A stretch of 64,000 bases of DNA from Paenibacillus rhizophilus (lineage in GTDB: Bacteria; Bacillota; Bacilli; Paenibacillales; Paenibacillaceae), in NCBI RefSeq assembly GCF_003854965.1, contig NZ_RQPI01000005.1, positions 248,001 to 312,000 of the forward strand, in the 5' to 3' direction. The translations under genes and the position numbers were made by a program. Positions 36,528 through 45,152 of the stretch are shown here, in pieces. The notes under the pieces are model-generated. The model worked only from the letters and a program-made list of their open reading frames with translations, had not been told where the DNA came from and did no database searches. Numbering within the stretch: the stretch's first letter is position 1; each line of letters starts with the position of its first letter.

Positions 36528-37790
36528 TCAAGCCTGCTCCGCCAGCACTTCTCCCAGATCTTCCAGTTTAACAGTGCGCTGCTCGCCAGTCGCCATGCTC
36601 TTGAGGGCGATTTCCCCGCGCTGCAGCTCTTCCTCGCCAAGAATAGCGGTATAACGCGCCGACATGCGGTCGGCGGATTTCATCTGGGCCTTCATTTTGC
36701 GTCCCAGGTAATCCCGTTCCGCCGAGAAGCCTTGGCTGCGCAGAATGAACAGCTGCTTGGTGATTTCGGCTTCCGCCTCTTCGCCGAGCGCTATGAGATA
36801 CACATCCAGCGGCTTGGGCGCGTCCAGCTCCACCTTCTGGTTCTCCAGAATAAGCTGAATGCGCTCTAGTCCAATGCCGAGGCCGACGCCAGGCTGGTCC
36901 GGTCCGCCGATTTCGGCAACCAGGCCGTTATAGCGCCCGCCTCCGCCGACCGTGTCGATAGAGCCGATGCCGGCCGCCTTGTACTCGAATGCCGTGTGTG
37001 TATAATAATCGAGCCCCCGAACGAGCCGCGTGTTGACGGAATAATCGACGCCCATCGCATCCAGATGCGCCCGCACCTTGGCGAAGTGGACCGTACACTC
37101 TTCATCCAGGCTGTCCAAGATGGACGGGGCATCGACGAATTTCGCCTGATCGATCTTGCAGTCCAGCACGCGCAGCGGGTTGCGCTCCATGCGCCGCTGG
37201 CAGTCGCTGCACAGGCTGTCCTTCATCGGACGCAGGAAGCCGAGCAGCTTCTCCCGGTATGCGGCCCGGCTTGGAATGTTGCCGACCGAATTAATCTCGA
37301 CCCGCACGCCGCTGAGGCCAAGGTCCTTGCAGAACTGGTAGCCGAGCGAAACGACCTCTGCATCGATCGCCGGATCGACCGCGCCGAACGCTTCCACGCC
37401 GAACTGGTGAAACTGGCGGTATCTTCCAGCCTGCGGACGCTCATAGCGGAACATCGGACCGATGTAATAGAGCTTGCTGACATCCGGTTCTCCATACAGC
37501 TTGTTCTGTACGTAAGCGCGGACGACTCCGGCCGTCCCTTCCGGACGCAGCGCCAGATCCCGGTCTCCCTTGTCTTTGAAGGTGTACATCTCGCCTTCCA
37601 CGATATCGGTCGTCTCGCCGACGCCTCTTTCGAACAGCTCCGTATGCTCGAACATCGGGGTCCGGATTTCACGATAGTTGAAGCGCCGGCACAAATCTCT
37701 GGCTTTCTCTTCAACGAACTGCCATCTTTCCACCGCACCTGGCAGCACATCCTGCGTGCCGGTCGGCTTCTCGAATCTTTCTTTAGCCAC
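36528..37790 (-). CDS. hisS: Histidyl-tRNA synthetase
   Basis: 420-residue class IIa synthetase: motif 2 around GPMFRYERPQAGRYRQFHQF, the histidine motifs RGLDYYTHTAFEY and GGGGRYNGL, and the C-terminal anticodon-binding domain. It starts with GTG 37790, 8 nt after AGGAGG. First gene of the hisS-aspS-tcdA operon, preceded by a T-box leader. Confidence 0.96.
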   Translation of the reverse strand: MAKERFEKPTGTQDVLPGAVERWQFVEEKARDLCRRFNYREIRTPMFEHTELFERGVGETTDIVEGEMYTFKDKGDRDLALRPEGTAGVVRAYVQNKLYGEPDVSKLYYIGPMFRYERPQAGRYRQFHQFGVEAFGAVDPAIDAEVVSLGYQFCKDLGLSGVRVEINSVGNIPSRAAYREKLLGFLRPMKDSLCSDCQRRMERNPLRVLDCKIDQAKFVDAPSILDSLDEECTVHFAKVRAHLDAMGVDYSVNTRLVRGLDYYTHTAFEYKAAGIGSIDTVGGGGRYNGLVAEIGGPDQPGVGLGIGLERIQLILENQKVELDAPKPLDVYLIALGEEAEAEITKQLFILRSQGFSAERDYLGRKMKAQMKSADRMSARYTAILGEEELQRGEIALKSMATGEQRTVKLEDLGEVLAEQA

Positions 37791-37835
37791 AGCTGATCCC
37801 TCCTGAAAGTACCCTTGACCACTTTGAAAATTCCA

Positions 37836-38190
37836 TAAAAAATCCCCCGCCCTGTTTGATCAACAGGGACGAGGGATTATCGCTAACGATCTTCACCCGT
37901 GGTACCACCCACATTCCGGCCGGAAACTCGAAGTTTCTGTCCGCTCCAAGCGGTTAACGCCCGCCTACGCGCAAACGGCTACTGACGCGGACATCCGCCG
38001 CTGTTCGCCGTGCGTTCTCGGGGAGGTCATTCATTCGCTCATCAACAGAATCCTTGCAGCCAAGTTGAATATTTACGTTGACCTCTTCCGAAGGCTTGGT
38101 AAAATTCAACGATGGGATTCCTCTCTGGGGTTGTGGGTGTCGAATTACTGGGTCCCGTCATCAAAACAAGATATTAAACCGTATATTGTT
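37836..38190 (-). ncRNA. T-box leader of hisS-aspS with overlapping Asp/His specifier
   Basis: The T-box GGGTGGTACCACGGG is on the minus strand at 37910-37896, followed by a TCCCTGTT/AACAGGG terminator stem (37841-37878) and a TTTTTT run. In the stem I region the context TTCGACACCC contains GACAC (complement of 38137-38141), in which GAC (Asp) and CAC (His) overlap by one base. Both enzymes of the operon could thus be sensed. Stem I folding was judged by eye. Confidence 0.88.
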
Positions 38191-38192
38191 AG

Positions 38193-38221
38193 ATTCTACT
38201 GAACCACTGCACTAAAGTCAA
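38193..38221 (-). promoter_or_regulatory. Sigma-A promoter of the hisS-aspS transcript
   Basis: Minus-strand -35 TTGACT (complement of 38216-38221), 17-bp spacer, -10 TAGAAT (complement of 38193-38198), immediately upstream of the T-box leader. Confidence 0.8.
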
Positions 38222-38271
38222 GGGATGTTTTCTCTCTCCAGCCGATTGGTTTCTATAGCTAACATCTCCAC

Positions 38272-38304
38272 AAAAAAATGACCTGCAGCCAATTGCTGCA
38301 GGTC
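38272..38304 (-). terminator. Strong hairpin insulating the hisS promoter
   Basis: GACCTGCAGC pairs with GCTGCAGGTC (38280-38304), followed on the minus strand by ATTTTTTTG. It sits 50 bp upstream of the hisS promoter and 120 bp after another terminator, so it either insulates or ends a short unrecognised transcript from 38305-38426. Confidence 0.75.
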
Positions 38305-38426
38305 CAACGATATATATTATAAAAAAGGGGGTCATGGCTTTATTATAAACACAATATATTAAGCGATCATGATAGTAATATTACTCTTATATTACAGAAA
38401 AGAAAGCGTTTTATTTTTCTTGGATT

Positions 38427-38466
38427 ACAAAAGCCTCCCGCGCTGTAAAGGCGCAGGGGCTTTTGT
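38427..38466 (-). terminator. Terminator after the 142-residue hypothetical gene
   Basis: ACAAAAGCC pairs with GGCTTTTGT (38427-38466) with GCGC/GCGC pairing inside; it is within 40 nt of the gene's stop. The stem's own T-rich arm serves as the U-tract. Confidence 0.6.
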
Positions 38467-38502
38467 AAGCAAAACAATTATGCCGGCATGATGCCTAAGC
38501 TT

Positions 38503-38931
38503 TTAATCAAAAATTTCGACATAGGCATTCTTGCTCCGCAGGGTATGCACCACCGCGTTGAAATCCTCATCGCTCGCTTTGATTTCCATGACATAATGCA
38601 AATGATCCAAATCTCCGCCTGAGTACATCCGGTCCGCACGAAGATCATCCGTGCCAAGGGAATCATCGCCACTCAGCGGCGCTCTGTCGGCGTTATTGTC
38701 CGCCGTAACCACCGGCACGGCCGCTGGGGCAGCACCGAAGGCAGCAAAGGTAGAGCCGCTTCCCGCCAAATTATTCGGCGGCATCAGAGGAAGCAGCAAC
38801 CGCCTGTCTTCCCCCAAAGGATCGGTTAACGCCCCTGCATTCAGCCCTTCTGCATCAAACGAAAGCAGCGCCGTCTTGGCGCCTTCCGCTTCGTCTTCCG
38901 TTCTGAAGTAAGCCTGAATCCGTCTGGTCAT
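38503..38931 (-). CDS. Hypothetical protein, 142 residues
   Basis: No family recognised. The N-terminal third (RRIQAYFRTEDEAEGAKTAL) and the C-terminal third (YVMEIKASDEDFNAVVHTL) look like two alternating beta-alpha units, as in small stress proteins that monitor or bind ligands. The middle (about 50-105) is Ala/Pro/Gly/Asp-rich and probably disordered. No signal or membrane segment. It lies 40 nt downstream of the DJ-1/PfpI gene on the same strand and so may share a stress role with it. Confidence 0.65.
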   Translation of the reverse strand: MTRRIQAYFRTEDEAEGAKTALLSFDAEGLNAGALTDPLGEDRRLLLPLMPPNNLAGSGSTFAAFGAAPAAVPVVTADNNADRAPLSGDDSLGTDDLRADRMYSGGDLDHLHYVMEIKASDEDFNAVVHTLRSKNAYVEIFD

Positions 38932-38970
38932 TCTTATCGCCTCCCATAATTTTAACTTAGGGTGATGCGC

Positions 38971-39495
38971 TTATTGGGTCACCTTGACTTGGAGCGCCTG
39001 CAACAATTCACGCACAAAGGCTGGCTCGTCTTTCGGTGTGCGCGACGTGATATAATTGCCGTCCACGACGACTTCATCGTCCTTGAACTTCGCGCCCGCA
39101 TTGACCATATCGTCTTTCAGCGGCGGATAGGACGTAATGGTGCGGCCTTTCAGCAGTCCCGCGCTGATCAGGATTTGCGGTCCGTGGCAGATCGACGCGA
39201 TCGGCTTGCCGGCGCTATCCGCTTCCTTCACGAATTTGAGAATATTGGCATCCAGCCGCAGTCCCTCCGGCGAGGAGCCCCCAGGAATAACAACGGCATC
39301 GTAATCGCTGGCTTTCACTTCGGAAATGGCCTTATCGGCCGTATAGGAGGCTTCGCCCTTTTTGCCTTTGAGCATCTCGCCCTTTTTCAGTCCAATAATA
39401 TCAGCCTCATGTCCGGCTCCTTTAACCGCATCGTAAGGAACCTTCATTTCGGAATCTTCAAATTGAGCGGCAAGCAGAAAAGCAACTTTACTCAT
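38971..39495 (-). CDS. DJ-1/PfpI family protein
   Basis: 174 residues of the PfpI/YhbO/YfkM type, a group with proposed chaperone, glyoxalase or deglycase roles. The nucleophile is C103 in SICHGPQ; VVIPGGSSPEGLR forms the preceding loop and FEDSE the acidic partner near the N-terminus. The frame opens to 39681, but ATG 39495 with GGGAG upstream gives the conserved MSKVAFLL start. A small hairpin just upstream (39575-39600) separates it from the region containing small ORFs. Confidence 0.87.
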   Translation of the reverse strand: MSKVAFLLAAQFEDSEMKVPYDAVKGAGHEADIIGLKKGEMLKGKKGEASYTADKAISEVKASDYDAVVIPGGSSPEGLRLDANILKFVKEADSAGKPIASICHGPQILISAGLLKGRTITSYPPLKDDMVNAGAKFKDDEVVVDGNYITSRTPKDEPAFVRELLQALQVKVTQ

Positions 39496-39574
39496 TGTAA
39501 AATATTCTCCCTTCTGTTGTTCTTGGTCTCGTAGTCTTATTACCCGAAATCGGCGTCTTTCTAACCCGGCACAT

Positions 39575-39600
39575 AAGAAAAGCACCGATTGGTGCCCTTT
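39575..39600 (-). terminator. Short terminator upstream of the PfpI gene
   Basis: On the minus strand GGGCACC-AATC-GGTGC (39582-39597) is followed by TTTTCTTA. It lies about 60 nt past the small ORF at 39657-39779. Confidence 0.6.
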
Positions 39601-39656
39601 CGAGATGTCGTCGAATCCTTCATTAGCGGTAGCTTTTCTTGCGATAAAAGAATGGT

Positions 39657-39779
39657 TCAGCTTAGCTGAAAACTTATACATTCTTTAATCTTCAAAAAAG
39701 CCGCCTGTTCCGGCCCTTCAGTCACGAGCGCGGCAGCAAATTGCGGCTTCTGCCTTTCAATACATGCTTGCTGAGCCAT
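39657..39779 (-). CDS. Candidate 40-residue small protein
   Basis: ATG 39779 is preceded by AAGGAG with a 5-nt spacing and opens a 40-codon frame starting MAQQACIERQKPQF and ending in SFQLS. A terminator-like hairpin follows. It overlaps a second small ORF in another frame (39722-39874). No family recognised; only one of the two may be real. Confidence 0.25.
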   Translation of the reverse strand: MAQQACIERQKPQFAAALVTEGPEQAAFLKIKECISFQLS

Positions 39780-39874
39780 TCGTACTCCTTCACGCTTGCG
39801 GCGGCTTCCATGGGGCTTCCGACCGGAAGAGCCGCCAGAGTTCTCCAGGCCCAAGCTTTCGGCGGCTGTCTCAT
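39722..39874 (-). CDS. Candidate 50-residue small protein
   Basis: ATG 39874 has AAGGAG 8 nt upstream. The frame reads MRQPPKAWAWRTLAALPVG... and ends RSRNLLPRS; the second half (KEYEWLSKHVLKG) looks like an ordinary amphipathic helix. It overlaps the 40-residue ORF by 58 nt in a different frame. Translation is unproven. Confidence 0.3.
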   Translation of the reverse strand: MRQPPKAWAWRTLAALPVGSPMEAAASVKEYEWLSKHVLKGRSRNLLPRS

Positions 39875-39974
39875 TCTTAGCACTCCTTGGCCTTTTGCTT
39901 GTCGTTCTTCACTTGAAGTTTGCCCCGGCCTCCAGCAGCCTATCCAGAAAATTGCCCCAACCCTATCAACAAGA

Positions 39975-40020
39975 AAACGGATGGTCCGAGAACTTATTTT
40001 AAGTTCTCAGCCATCCGTTT
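39975..40020 (-). terminator. Terminator after dtd
   Basis: ACGGATGG and GAGAACTT pair with AAGTTCTC and CCATCCGT (39977-40018), and on the minus strand TTTTCTTG follows. Ends the relA-dtd transcript. Confidence 0.85.
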
Positions 40021-40063
40021 AATATCATACCGCCTCCGGCGACCCGCTAAACCTTAACTGCTT

Positions 40064-40507
40064 CTATCCCCTGCTGTCCAGAATCAGCGTAACCGGTCCC
40101 CAATTGATCAAGGACACATCCATCATCGCCCCGAAGACGCCTGTTTCGACTTTTAGTCCGGTTGCCGCCAATTCACGGTTAAAATAGTCATAGAGCCGCT
40201 CCGCTTCAGCCGGCGCAGCCGCCGCCATAAAGTTCGGGCGCCGCCCTTTGCGGCAGTCGCCATATAACGTAAACTGCGATACGGACAGAATCGATCCGCC
40301 CGTATCACTGACGCTGTGATTCATTTTTCCAGCCTCATCCTCAAAAATGCGCAGACCGGCGATCTTGCCCGCCAAATACTTGGCGTCCTGCTCCGTATCT
40401 TCATGGGTGACGCCGACGAGAAGCATCAGGCCTTCGCCGATCTCCCCGACGATCTTTCCATCAACTTCGACCCGCGCTTCCTTGCAGCGCTGTACAACCA
40501 CTTTCAT
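40064..40507 (-). CDS. dtd: D-aminoacyl-tRNA deacylase
   Basis: 147-residue enzyme that hydrolyses D-amino acids from mischarged tRNA. The two active-site signatures are visible: [17 protein letters not shown] and NWGPVTLIL. The frame has a GTG at 40516, too close to AGGAG; ATG 40507 gives the conserved MKVVVQR start. It follows relA by 19 nt on the same strand, as in Bacillus, so the two are probably cotranscribed. Confidence 0.94.
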   Translation of the reverse strand: MKVVVQRCKEARVEVDGKIVGEIGEGLMLLVGVTHEDTEQDAKYLAGKIAGLRIFEDEAGKMNHSVSDTGGSILSVSQFTLYGDCRKGRRPNFMAAAAPAEAERLYDYFNRELAATGLKVETGVFGAMMDVSLINWGPVTLILDSRG

Positions 40508-40526
40508 GAATCCCACAACTCCTGAC

Positions 40527-42704
40527 TCACTGCATAATCCGGTGAACCGTGTAGACGTCCTTTACCCGTTTCACCTTTTCCACGACCGAATACAAGTGAT
40601 CCGTATTGCGGATCAGGATGGTCATATGAATCAGAGCCATCTTGTTCTTGTCGGAACGGCCGGTGACCGCCGAAATATTCGTCTTGCTCTCGGATACCGC
40701 CTGCAGCACTTCATTAAGCAGGCCGTTGCGGTCATGGCCGGTAATCTCGATATCAACGCTGTAATTCGCCTCCATGCTGCCTTCCCATTCGACCTCGATG
40801 ACGCGCGCCGCTTCCTCGCTCTCCTCCGCCTTGATGTTCGGGCAATCCGAACGGTGTACGGAAACGCCGCGGCCGCGCGTTACATAGCCGACGATGTCGT
40901 CGCCCGGCACAGGATTACAGCATCTGGCAAAGCGGACCAGCAGGTTGTCGATCCCTTTGACGCGCACGCCGTTCGTCGGCTGGTTGCGCTTCTCGGCGAC
41001 CTTGATTTCCTTCTTCTCGGTCGTCAGTTCCAAATGGGCCGCCGCCGCTTCCTCCTGCTCCTTGCGCAGCTTCTCCGTTAAGCGGGTAGCGATTTGCGCC
41101 GCCGTTATGCCGCCGAAGCCCACAGCGGAGAGCATATCCTCTATATCGTTGAAAGCGAACTTTTTCGCCGCTTCCAGCAGCTTGTCGTCCGACATCCAGT
41201 CCGAAGGCTCGGTTCCGAGCCGCTTCAGCTCGCGCTCGATCGCTTCGCGTCCTTTTTCGACATTTTCCTCGCGCTTCTCTTTCTTAAACCACTGCTTGAT
41301 CTTGCTTCGCGCATGCGAAGACTGGGCGATCTTCAGCCAATCCCTGCTCGGCCCGTAAGAGTGCTTCGAGGTCAGGATTTCCACGATATCGCCGGTCTTC
41401 AGCTTGTGGTCGAGAGGTACGATCCGCCCGTTCACCTTGGCCCCGATTGTGCGGTTGCCCACCTCCGTATGAATCCGGAAGGCAAAATCCAGCGGCACGG
41501 AACCCGCAGGCAGCTCGATTACTTCCCCTTTGGGTGTAAAAACGAAGACAAGGTCGGAGAAAAAGTCCATTTTCAGCGATTCGACAAACTCCGAAGCATC
41601 CTTGGCTTCATGCTGCAGCTCCAAAATTTCGCGAAAAAAAGGCATCCGGTTCTCAGGATTGGCGGCCCCGCCGCTTCCTTCCTTGTATGCCCAGTGAGCT
41701 GCTATCCCATATTCGGCTGTTCGGTGCATTTCCCACGTTCTGATCTGCACTTCCGTCGGTTCGCCGCCGGGGCCAACTACCGTCGTATGCAGCGATTGAT
41801 ACATATTCGCTTTCGGCATAGCGATGTAATCCTTGAAACGTCCGGGCATCGGCTTCCACAGCGTATGGATAATGCCGAGGGTGGCATAACAATCCTTGAT
41901 GTTGTCAACGATAATGCGTATCGCGAGCAGATCGTATATTTCGTTGAACTGCTTGTTCTTGGTTGTCATTTTGTTATAGACGCTGTAAATATGCTTGGGC
42001 CGTCCCGAGAGGTCGCCTTCGATGCCCATTTCGTCCAGCTTGACACCTATGCGGGTGATGACGCTGTCGATAAACTGCTCGCGCTCGGCGCGCTTTTTGT
42101 GCATCAGATTGGCAATCCGGTAATACTGCTGGGGATTCAGATAACGGAGTGCGATATCCTCCATTTCCCATTTAATGGCCGAAATACCGAGCCGGTCCGC
42201 AATGGGACAAAAAATTTCAAGCGTTTCATAAGAAATGCGGCGCTGGCTTTCTTCTGACTGATACTTCAACGTCCGCATATTATGCAGACGGTCCGCCAGC
42301 TTGATAACAATGACGCGGATATCCTGTGCCATGGCGATGAACATTTTGCGGTAATTCTCGTTCTGCTGTTCTTCCTTTGACCGGAAACGAATGCGTTCCA
42401 ACTTGGTCAGACCGTCCACGAGCATGGCGCAGGTATCGCCGAACTTGTCACGGATCTGCTCGAGCGACACCGTCGTATCCTCCACAACATCATGCAAAAG
42501 AGCCGCGATTATGGAGATGACGTCCATCTGCATGCTTACGACAATATCAGCCACCGCAAGCGGATGCAGGATATACGGCTCCCCCGATTTGCGCACCTGC
42601 CCGTGATGGGCCTGGTCTGCAAATGCATACGCCTCCTGTATGCGCGGAAGATCTTTTTCTTTTATATAGGCTCCGGCCCTTTCCAGTAATCGCTCAATGC
42701 CCAT
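40527..42704 (-). CDS. relA: Bifunctional (p)ppGpp synthetase/hydrolase Rel
   Basis: 725 residues with the complete long-RSH layout: HD hydrolase with HDVVEDT at 71-77, synthetase domain ([15 protein letters not shown] region and [21 protein letters not shown]), TGS ([22 protein letters not shown]), a zinc/CC region with [13 protein letters not shown], and a C-terminal ACT domain. Since both HD and synthetase motifs are intact it should make and degrade the alarmone. The ribosome binding site upstream of ATG 42704 is weak. Divergent from the uracil permease. Confidence 0.95.
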   Translation of the reverse strand: MGIERLLERAGAYIKEKDLPRIQEAYAFADQAHHGQVRKSGEPYILHPLAVADIVVSMQMDVISIIAALLHDVVEDTTVSLEQIRDKFGDTCAMLVDGLTKLERIRFRSKEEQQNENYRKMFIAMAQDIRVIVIKLADRLHNMRTLKYQSEESQRRISYETLEIFCPIADRLGISAIKWEMEDIALRYLNPQQYYRIANLMHKKRAEREQFIDSVITRIGVKLDEMGIEGDLSGRPKHIYSVYNKMTTKNKQFNEIYDLLAIRIIVDNIKDCYATLGIIHTLWKPMPGRFKDYIAMPKANMYQSLHTTVVGPGGEPTEVQIRTWEMHRTAEYGIAAHWAYKEGSGGAANPENRMPFFREILELQHEAKDASEFVESLKMDFFSDLVFVFTPKGEVIELPAGSVPLDFAFRIHTEVGNRTIGAKVNGRIVPLDHKLKTGDIVEILTSKHSYGPSRDWLKIAQSSHARSKIKQWFKKEKREENVEKGREAIERELKRLGTEPSDWMSDDKLLEAAKKFAFNDIEDMLSAVGFGGITAAQIATRLTEKLRKEQEEAAAAHLELTTEKKEIKVAEKRNQPTNGVRVKGIDNLLVRFARCCNPVPGDDIVGYVTRGRGVSVHRSDCPNIKAEESEEAARVIEVEWEGSMEANYSVDIEITGHDRNGLLNEVLQAVSESKTNISAVTGRSDKNKMALIHMTILIRNTDHLYSVVEKVKRVKDVYTVHRIMQ

Positions 42705-43027
42705 ACTCGTCGTATCCGTTTCCTTTCTATAATAAAATGAACCCGCGTATTTTGCGCATCCGCAGGCAGGGTTCGGTTCTTTTCAATTTAAAAAATCCGA
42801 CAACTTCTCTTATACTGAAAGTTTCCTATTATTATGACGCTTGCGGCGGATTACGTCAACACTTGCCATTCTGTGGCATTTCTGAACGATTTATAAGACG
42901 GTTGTGAAAAAAATAACGGACTTTGTGAAAATGTTGTTGAAAAAACGGTCCGATCTATTTAATCTAGTAAAGGCGGTTTTCCTTACAAGCCACGTTATGC
43001 TTTAAAACAATTAGAGGAGTGAATGTT
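42705..43027. other. Divergent relA/uraA intergenic region
   Basis: About 320 bases with AT-rich stretches carrying the promoters for both directions. I see no purine or PreQ riboswitch core and no PyrR-type attenuator hairpin in front of the permease. TTGTTG/TATTTA-like hexamers near 42930-42960 could serve uraA but are weak. Confidence 0.4.
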
Positions 43028-44344
43028 TTGCAACGCGAAATTCAAGTCAACGAAAGACTCCCCCTGGGCCCCGGTTTTCTATTGAGCCTTCAGCATTTGT
43101 TCGCCATGTTTGGCAGCACGGTGCTTGTGCCCAACCTGTTCGGGGTTGACCCCGGAATGATTCTGCTGATGAACGGCATAGGCACACTGCTGTACATATT
43201 GATCTGCCGAGGCAAAATCCCCGCTTATCTCGGTTCCAGCTTTGCTTTTATATCGCCGGTTACGGCTGTGCTGGCTGCGCATCAAGACGATCACAGTCAT
43301 GGTTATTCGCTTGCTCTGGGCGCTTTTATCGTAACGGGCGTAATCTTTGTGGTTGTCGCCCTGATCATACGCTATGCAGGAACGGGCTGGATTGACGTCG
43401 TTTTCCCGCCTGTGGTAATGGGCGCCATCGTCGCTACAATCGGACTTGAGCTTGTGCCGGTGGCCGCTGCAATGGCCGGGCTGATCGCTCCATCCGGCGC
43501 TGTAGATTGGAAACCGGATGCGGGCGCGATTACGCTCTCCATGGTTACTCTAGGCGTGACGGTTATCGGATCGGTTCTGTTCCGTGGATTCCCCAAAATC
43601 ATTCACATTCTGATCGGTATCGTCACAGGATACGTCCTGGCTTATCTTATGCACAGGGTCGATACCTCGGCAATTGCGAACTCGCATTTCTTTGCCCATC
43701 CAACGGTTACTACGCCTTCCTTTGACTGGCAGGCGATCTTGACCATTATTCCGGTCTCCCTCGTCGTTATTGTCGAACACATCGGGCATCTGCTCGTGAC
43801 CAGCAATATTGTGGGCAAAGACCTCGCCAAGAATCCCGGACTTGACCGCTCGCTCATGGGCAACGGCATTTCGACGATTATTTCCGGGTTTGTCGGTTCC
43901 ACTCCAAATACGACTTACGGCGAAAATATCGGCGTTATGGCCCTTACGAAAGTTTATTCCGTCTATGTTATCGGAGGAGCGGCGGTTATAGCCATTTTGC
44001 TATCGTTCTCCGGCACGTTTTCTTCCATCATCGCCAATATTCCACTGCCGGTCATGGGAGGCGTGTCGCTGCTACTGTTCGGTGTCATCGCGGCTTCCGG
44101 ACTGCGCATCTTTGTTGAACAGAAGGTCGATTTCTCAAAGCCGACCAATATGATTTTGGCAACGCTAGTTCTCGTAGTGGGCATCAGCGGCACCTCCCTT
44201 ACCATCGGAGGCGTTCAGCTCAAAGGCATGTCGCTCGCGACAATAGTTGGCATTGTGCTCTCCCTGCTGTTCAAGCTGTTCCAGGTTCTTGGCCTGTCCA
44301 ATGACAAGGAAGAGATCAAACAGGCCAAAGCGTCGGATGTTTGA
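43028..44344 (+). CDS. NCS2 uracil/xanthine permease (UraA-type)
   Basis: 438-residue NCS2 transporter with about 14 helices. The N-terminal LGPGFLLSLQHLFAMFGSTVLVP, the substrate segment VVIVEHIGHLLVTSN with the conserved Glu, and GFVGSTPNTTYGENIGVMA are typical of UraA/PyrP uracil permeases. GTG 43019 overlaps the Shine-Dalgarno, so TTG 43028 (8 nt after AGGAG) is preferred. It stands between relA and apt, which are adjacent in many Bacillales, so it may be a later insertion of a nucleobase-uptake gene. Confidence 0.88.
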   Translation: MQREIQVNERLPLGPGFLLSLQHLFAMFGSTVLVPNLFGVDPGMILLMNGIGTLLYILICRGKIPAYLGSSFAFISPVTAVLAAHQDDHSHGYSLALGAFIVTGVIFVVVALIIRYAGTGWIDVVFPPVVMGAIVATIGLELVPVAAAMAGLIAPSGAVDWKPDAGAITLSMVTLGVTVIGSVLFRGFPKIIHILIGIVTGYVLAYLMHRVDTSAIANSHFFAHPTVTTPSFDWQAILTIIPVSLVVIVEHIGHLLVTSNIVGKDLAKNPGLDRSLMGNGISTIISGFVGSTPNTTYGENIGVMALTKVYSVYVIGGAAVIAILLSFSGTFSSIIANIPLPVMGGVSLLLFGVIAASGLRIFVEQKVDFSKPTNMILATLVLVVGISGTSLTIGGVQLKGMSLATIVGIVLSLLFKLFQVLGLSNDKEEIKQAKASDV

Positions 44345-44379
44345 TAATATGCGCTCAGCATATCCATTCTAATATTTGC

Positions 44380-44434
44380 AAAAAGCCGGCAGCCTTATCG
44401 TACCTGAGTACGGTAATGACTGCCGGCTTTTTTA
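44380..44434. terminator. Bidirectional terminator between uraA and apt
   Basis: AAAAGCCGGCAG (44381-44392) pairs with CTGCCGGCTTTT (44420-44431) with an inner CGTAC/GTACG stem; T-runs follow on both strands. Serves the convergent permease and apt genes. Confidence 0.92.
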
Positions 44435-44472
44435 TTTCCCGGAAAATAGCGAACTCTTCCTAGGGATAAATA

Positions 44473-44991
44473 TCAATCTTCGTAGCTAAGAAGGGAAACC
44501 ACTTCAACGTCAGGAAGCTTCTTACGGCCTTCAAGCTGCTCCAGTTCAATCAAAAATGCCGCTCCGACCACATTGCCTCCGAGCTGGTGAACAAGGTTAA
44601 CCGCGGTTGAAATGGTCCCTCCCGTTGCAAGCAGGTCGTCGGCGATCAGCACATTTTGGCCGGGAAGTATCGCGTCGGTATGTACTGCAAGCCGGTCTTT
44701 GCCGTATTCCAGATCATATCCCGCTTCAATCGTATCGTACGGCAGCTTTCCGCTCTTGCGGATCGGTACAAAGCCTACACCCAGCGCATAGGCAAGAGGA
44801 GCCCCTACCACAAAGCCGCGGGCTTCCGGACCGGCGATGACATCGATATTCAAATGAGACACGCGTTCTTTCAGCGCGTCAATGGCTTGGCGGTACATCT
44901 CGCCATCCTTCAGCAGAGTCGTAATATCTTTGAAGCTGATACCCGCCATCGGAAAATCCGGAATCATACGGATAAATTCTTTGAAATCCAA
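44473..44991 (-). CDS. apt: Adenine phosphoribosyltransferase
   Basis: 172-residue salvage enzyme making AMP from adenine and PRPP. The PRPP loop is [13 protein letters not shown], and [17 protein letters not shown] and [14 protein letters not shown] match Apt. The frame continues to 45147 through a 62-bp tandem repeat, but TTG 44991 ([14 protein letters not shown]) follows GGGGGAG and gives the normal length. Downstream of recJ on the same strand, as in Bacillus. Confidence 0.94.
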   Translation of the reverse strand: MDFKEFIRMIPDFPMAGISFKDITTLLKDGEMYRQAIDALKERVSHLNIDVIAGPEARGFVVGAPLAYALGVGFVPIRKSGKLPYDTIEAGYDLEYGKDRLAVHTDAILPGQNVLIADDLLATGGTISTAVNLVHQLGGNVVGAAFLIELEQLEGRKKLPDVEVVSLLSYED

Positions 44992-45008
44992 AATAACTCC
45001 CCCTAAAA

Positions 45009-45132
45009 TTTTTGATAGCATATACTTCTTCGAGACCCTTCGCAAAACTTGCTTCGGAAGCATTCGCTTAGTTTTGATAGCATATACTTCTTCGAGACTC
45101 TTCGCAAAACTCGCTTCGGAAGCATTCGCTTT
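45009..45132. repeat. Two tandem copies of a 62-bp repeat between recJ and apt
   Basis: The units 45009-45070 and 45071-45132 are near-identical (for example TTTGATAGCATATACTTC at 45011 and again at 45073, offset 62), differing at about three positions. Each holds a GCTTCGGAAGC palindrome. The repeat keeps an open frame upstream of apt but carries no protein-like signal, so it is probably a noncoding spacer. Confidence 0.85.
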
Positions 45133-45152
45133 CTCACAAGGCCTCAATGGAT

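Noticed and set aside
44992..45147. N-terminal extension of Apt encoded by the tandem repeat
   Set aside because: It would add 52 residues unlike any Apt; TTG 44991 behind GGGGGAG gives the normal protein.
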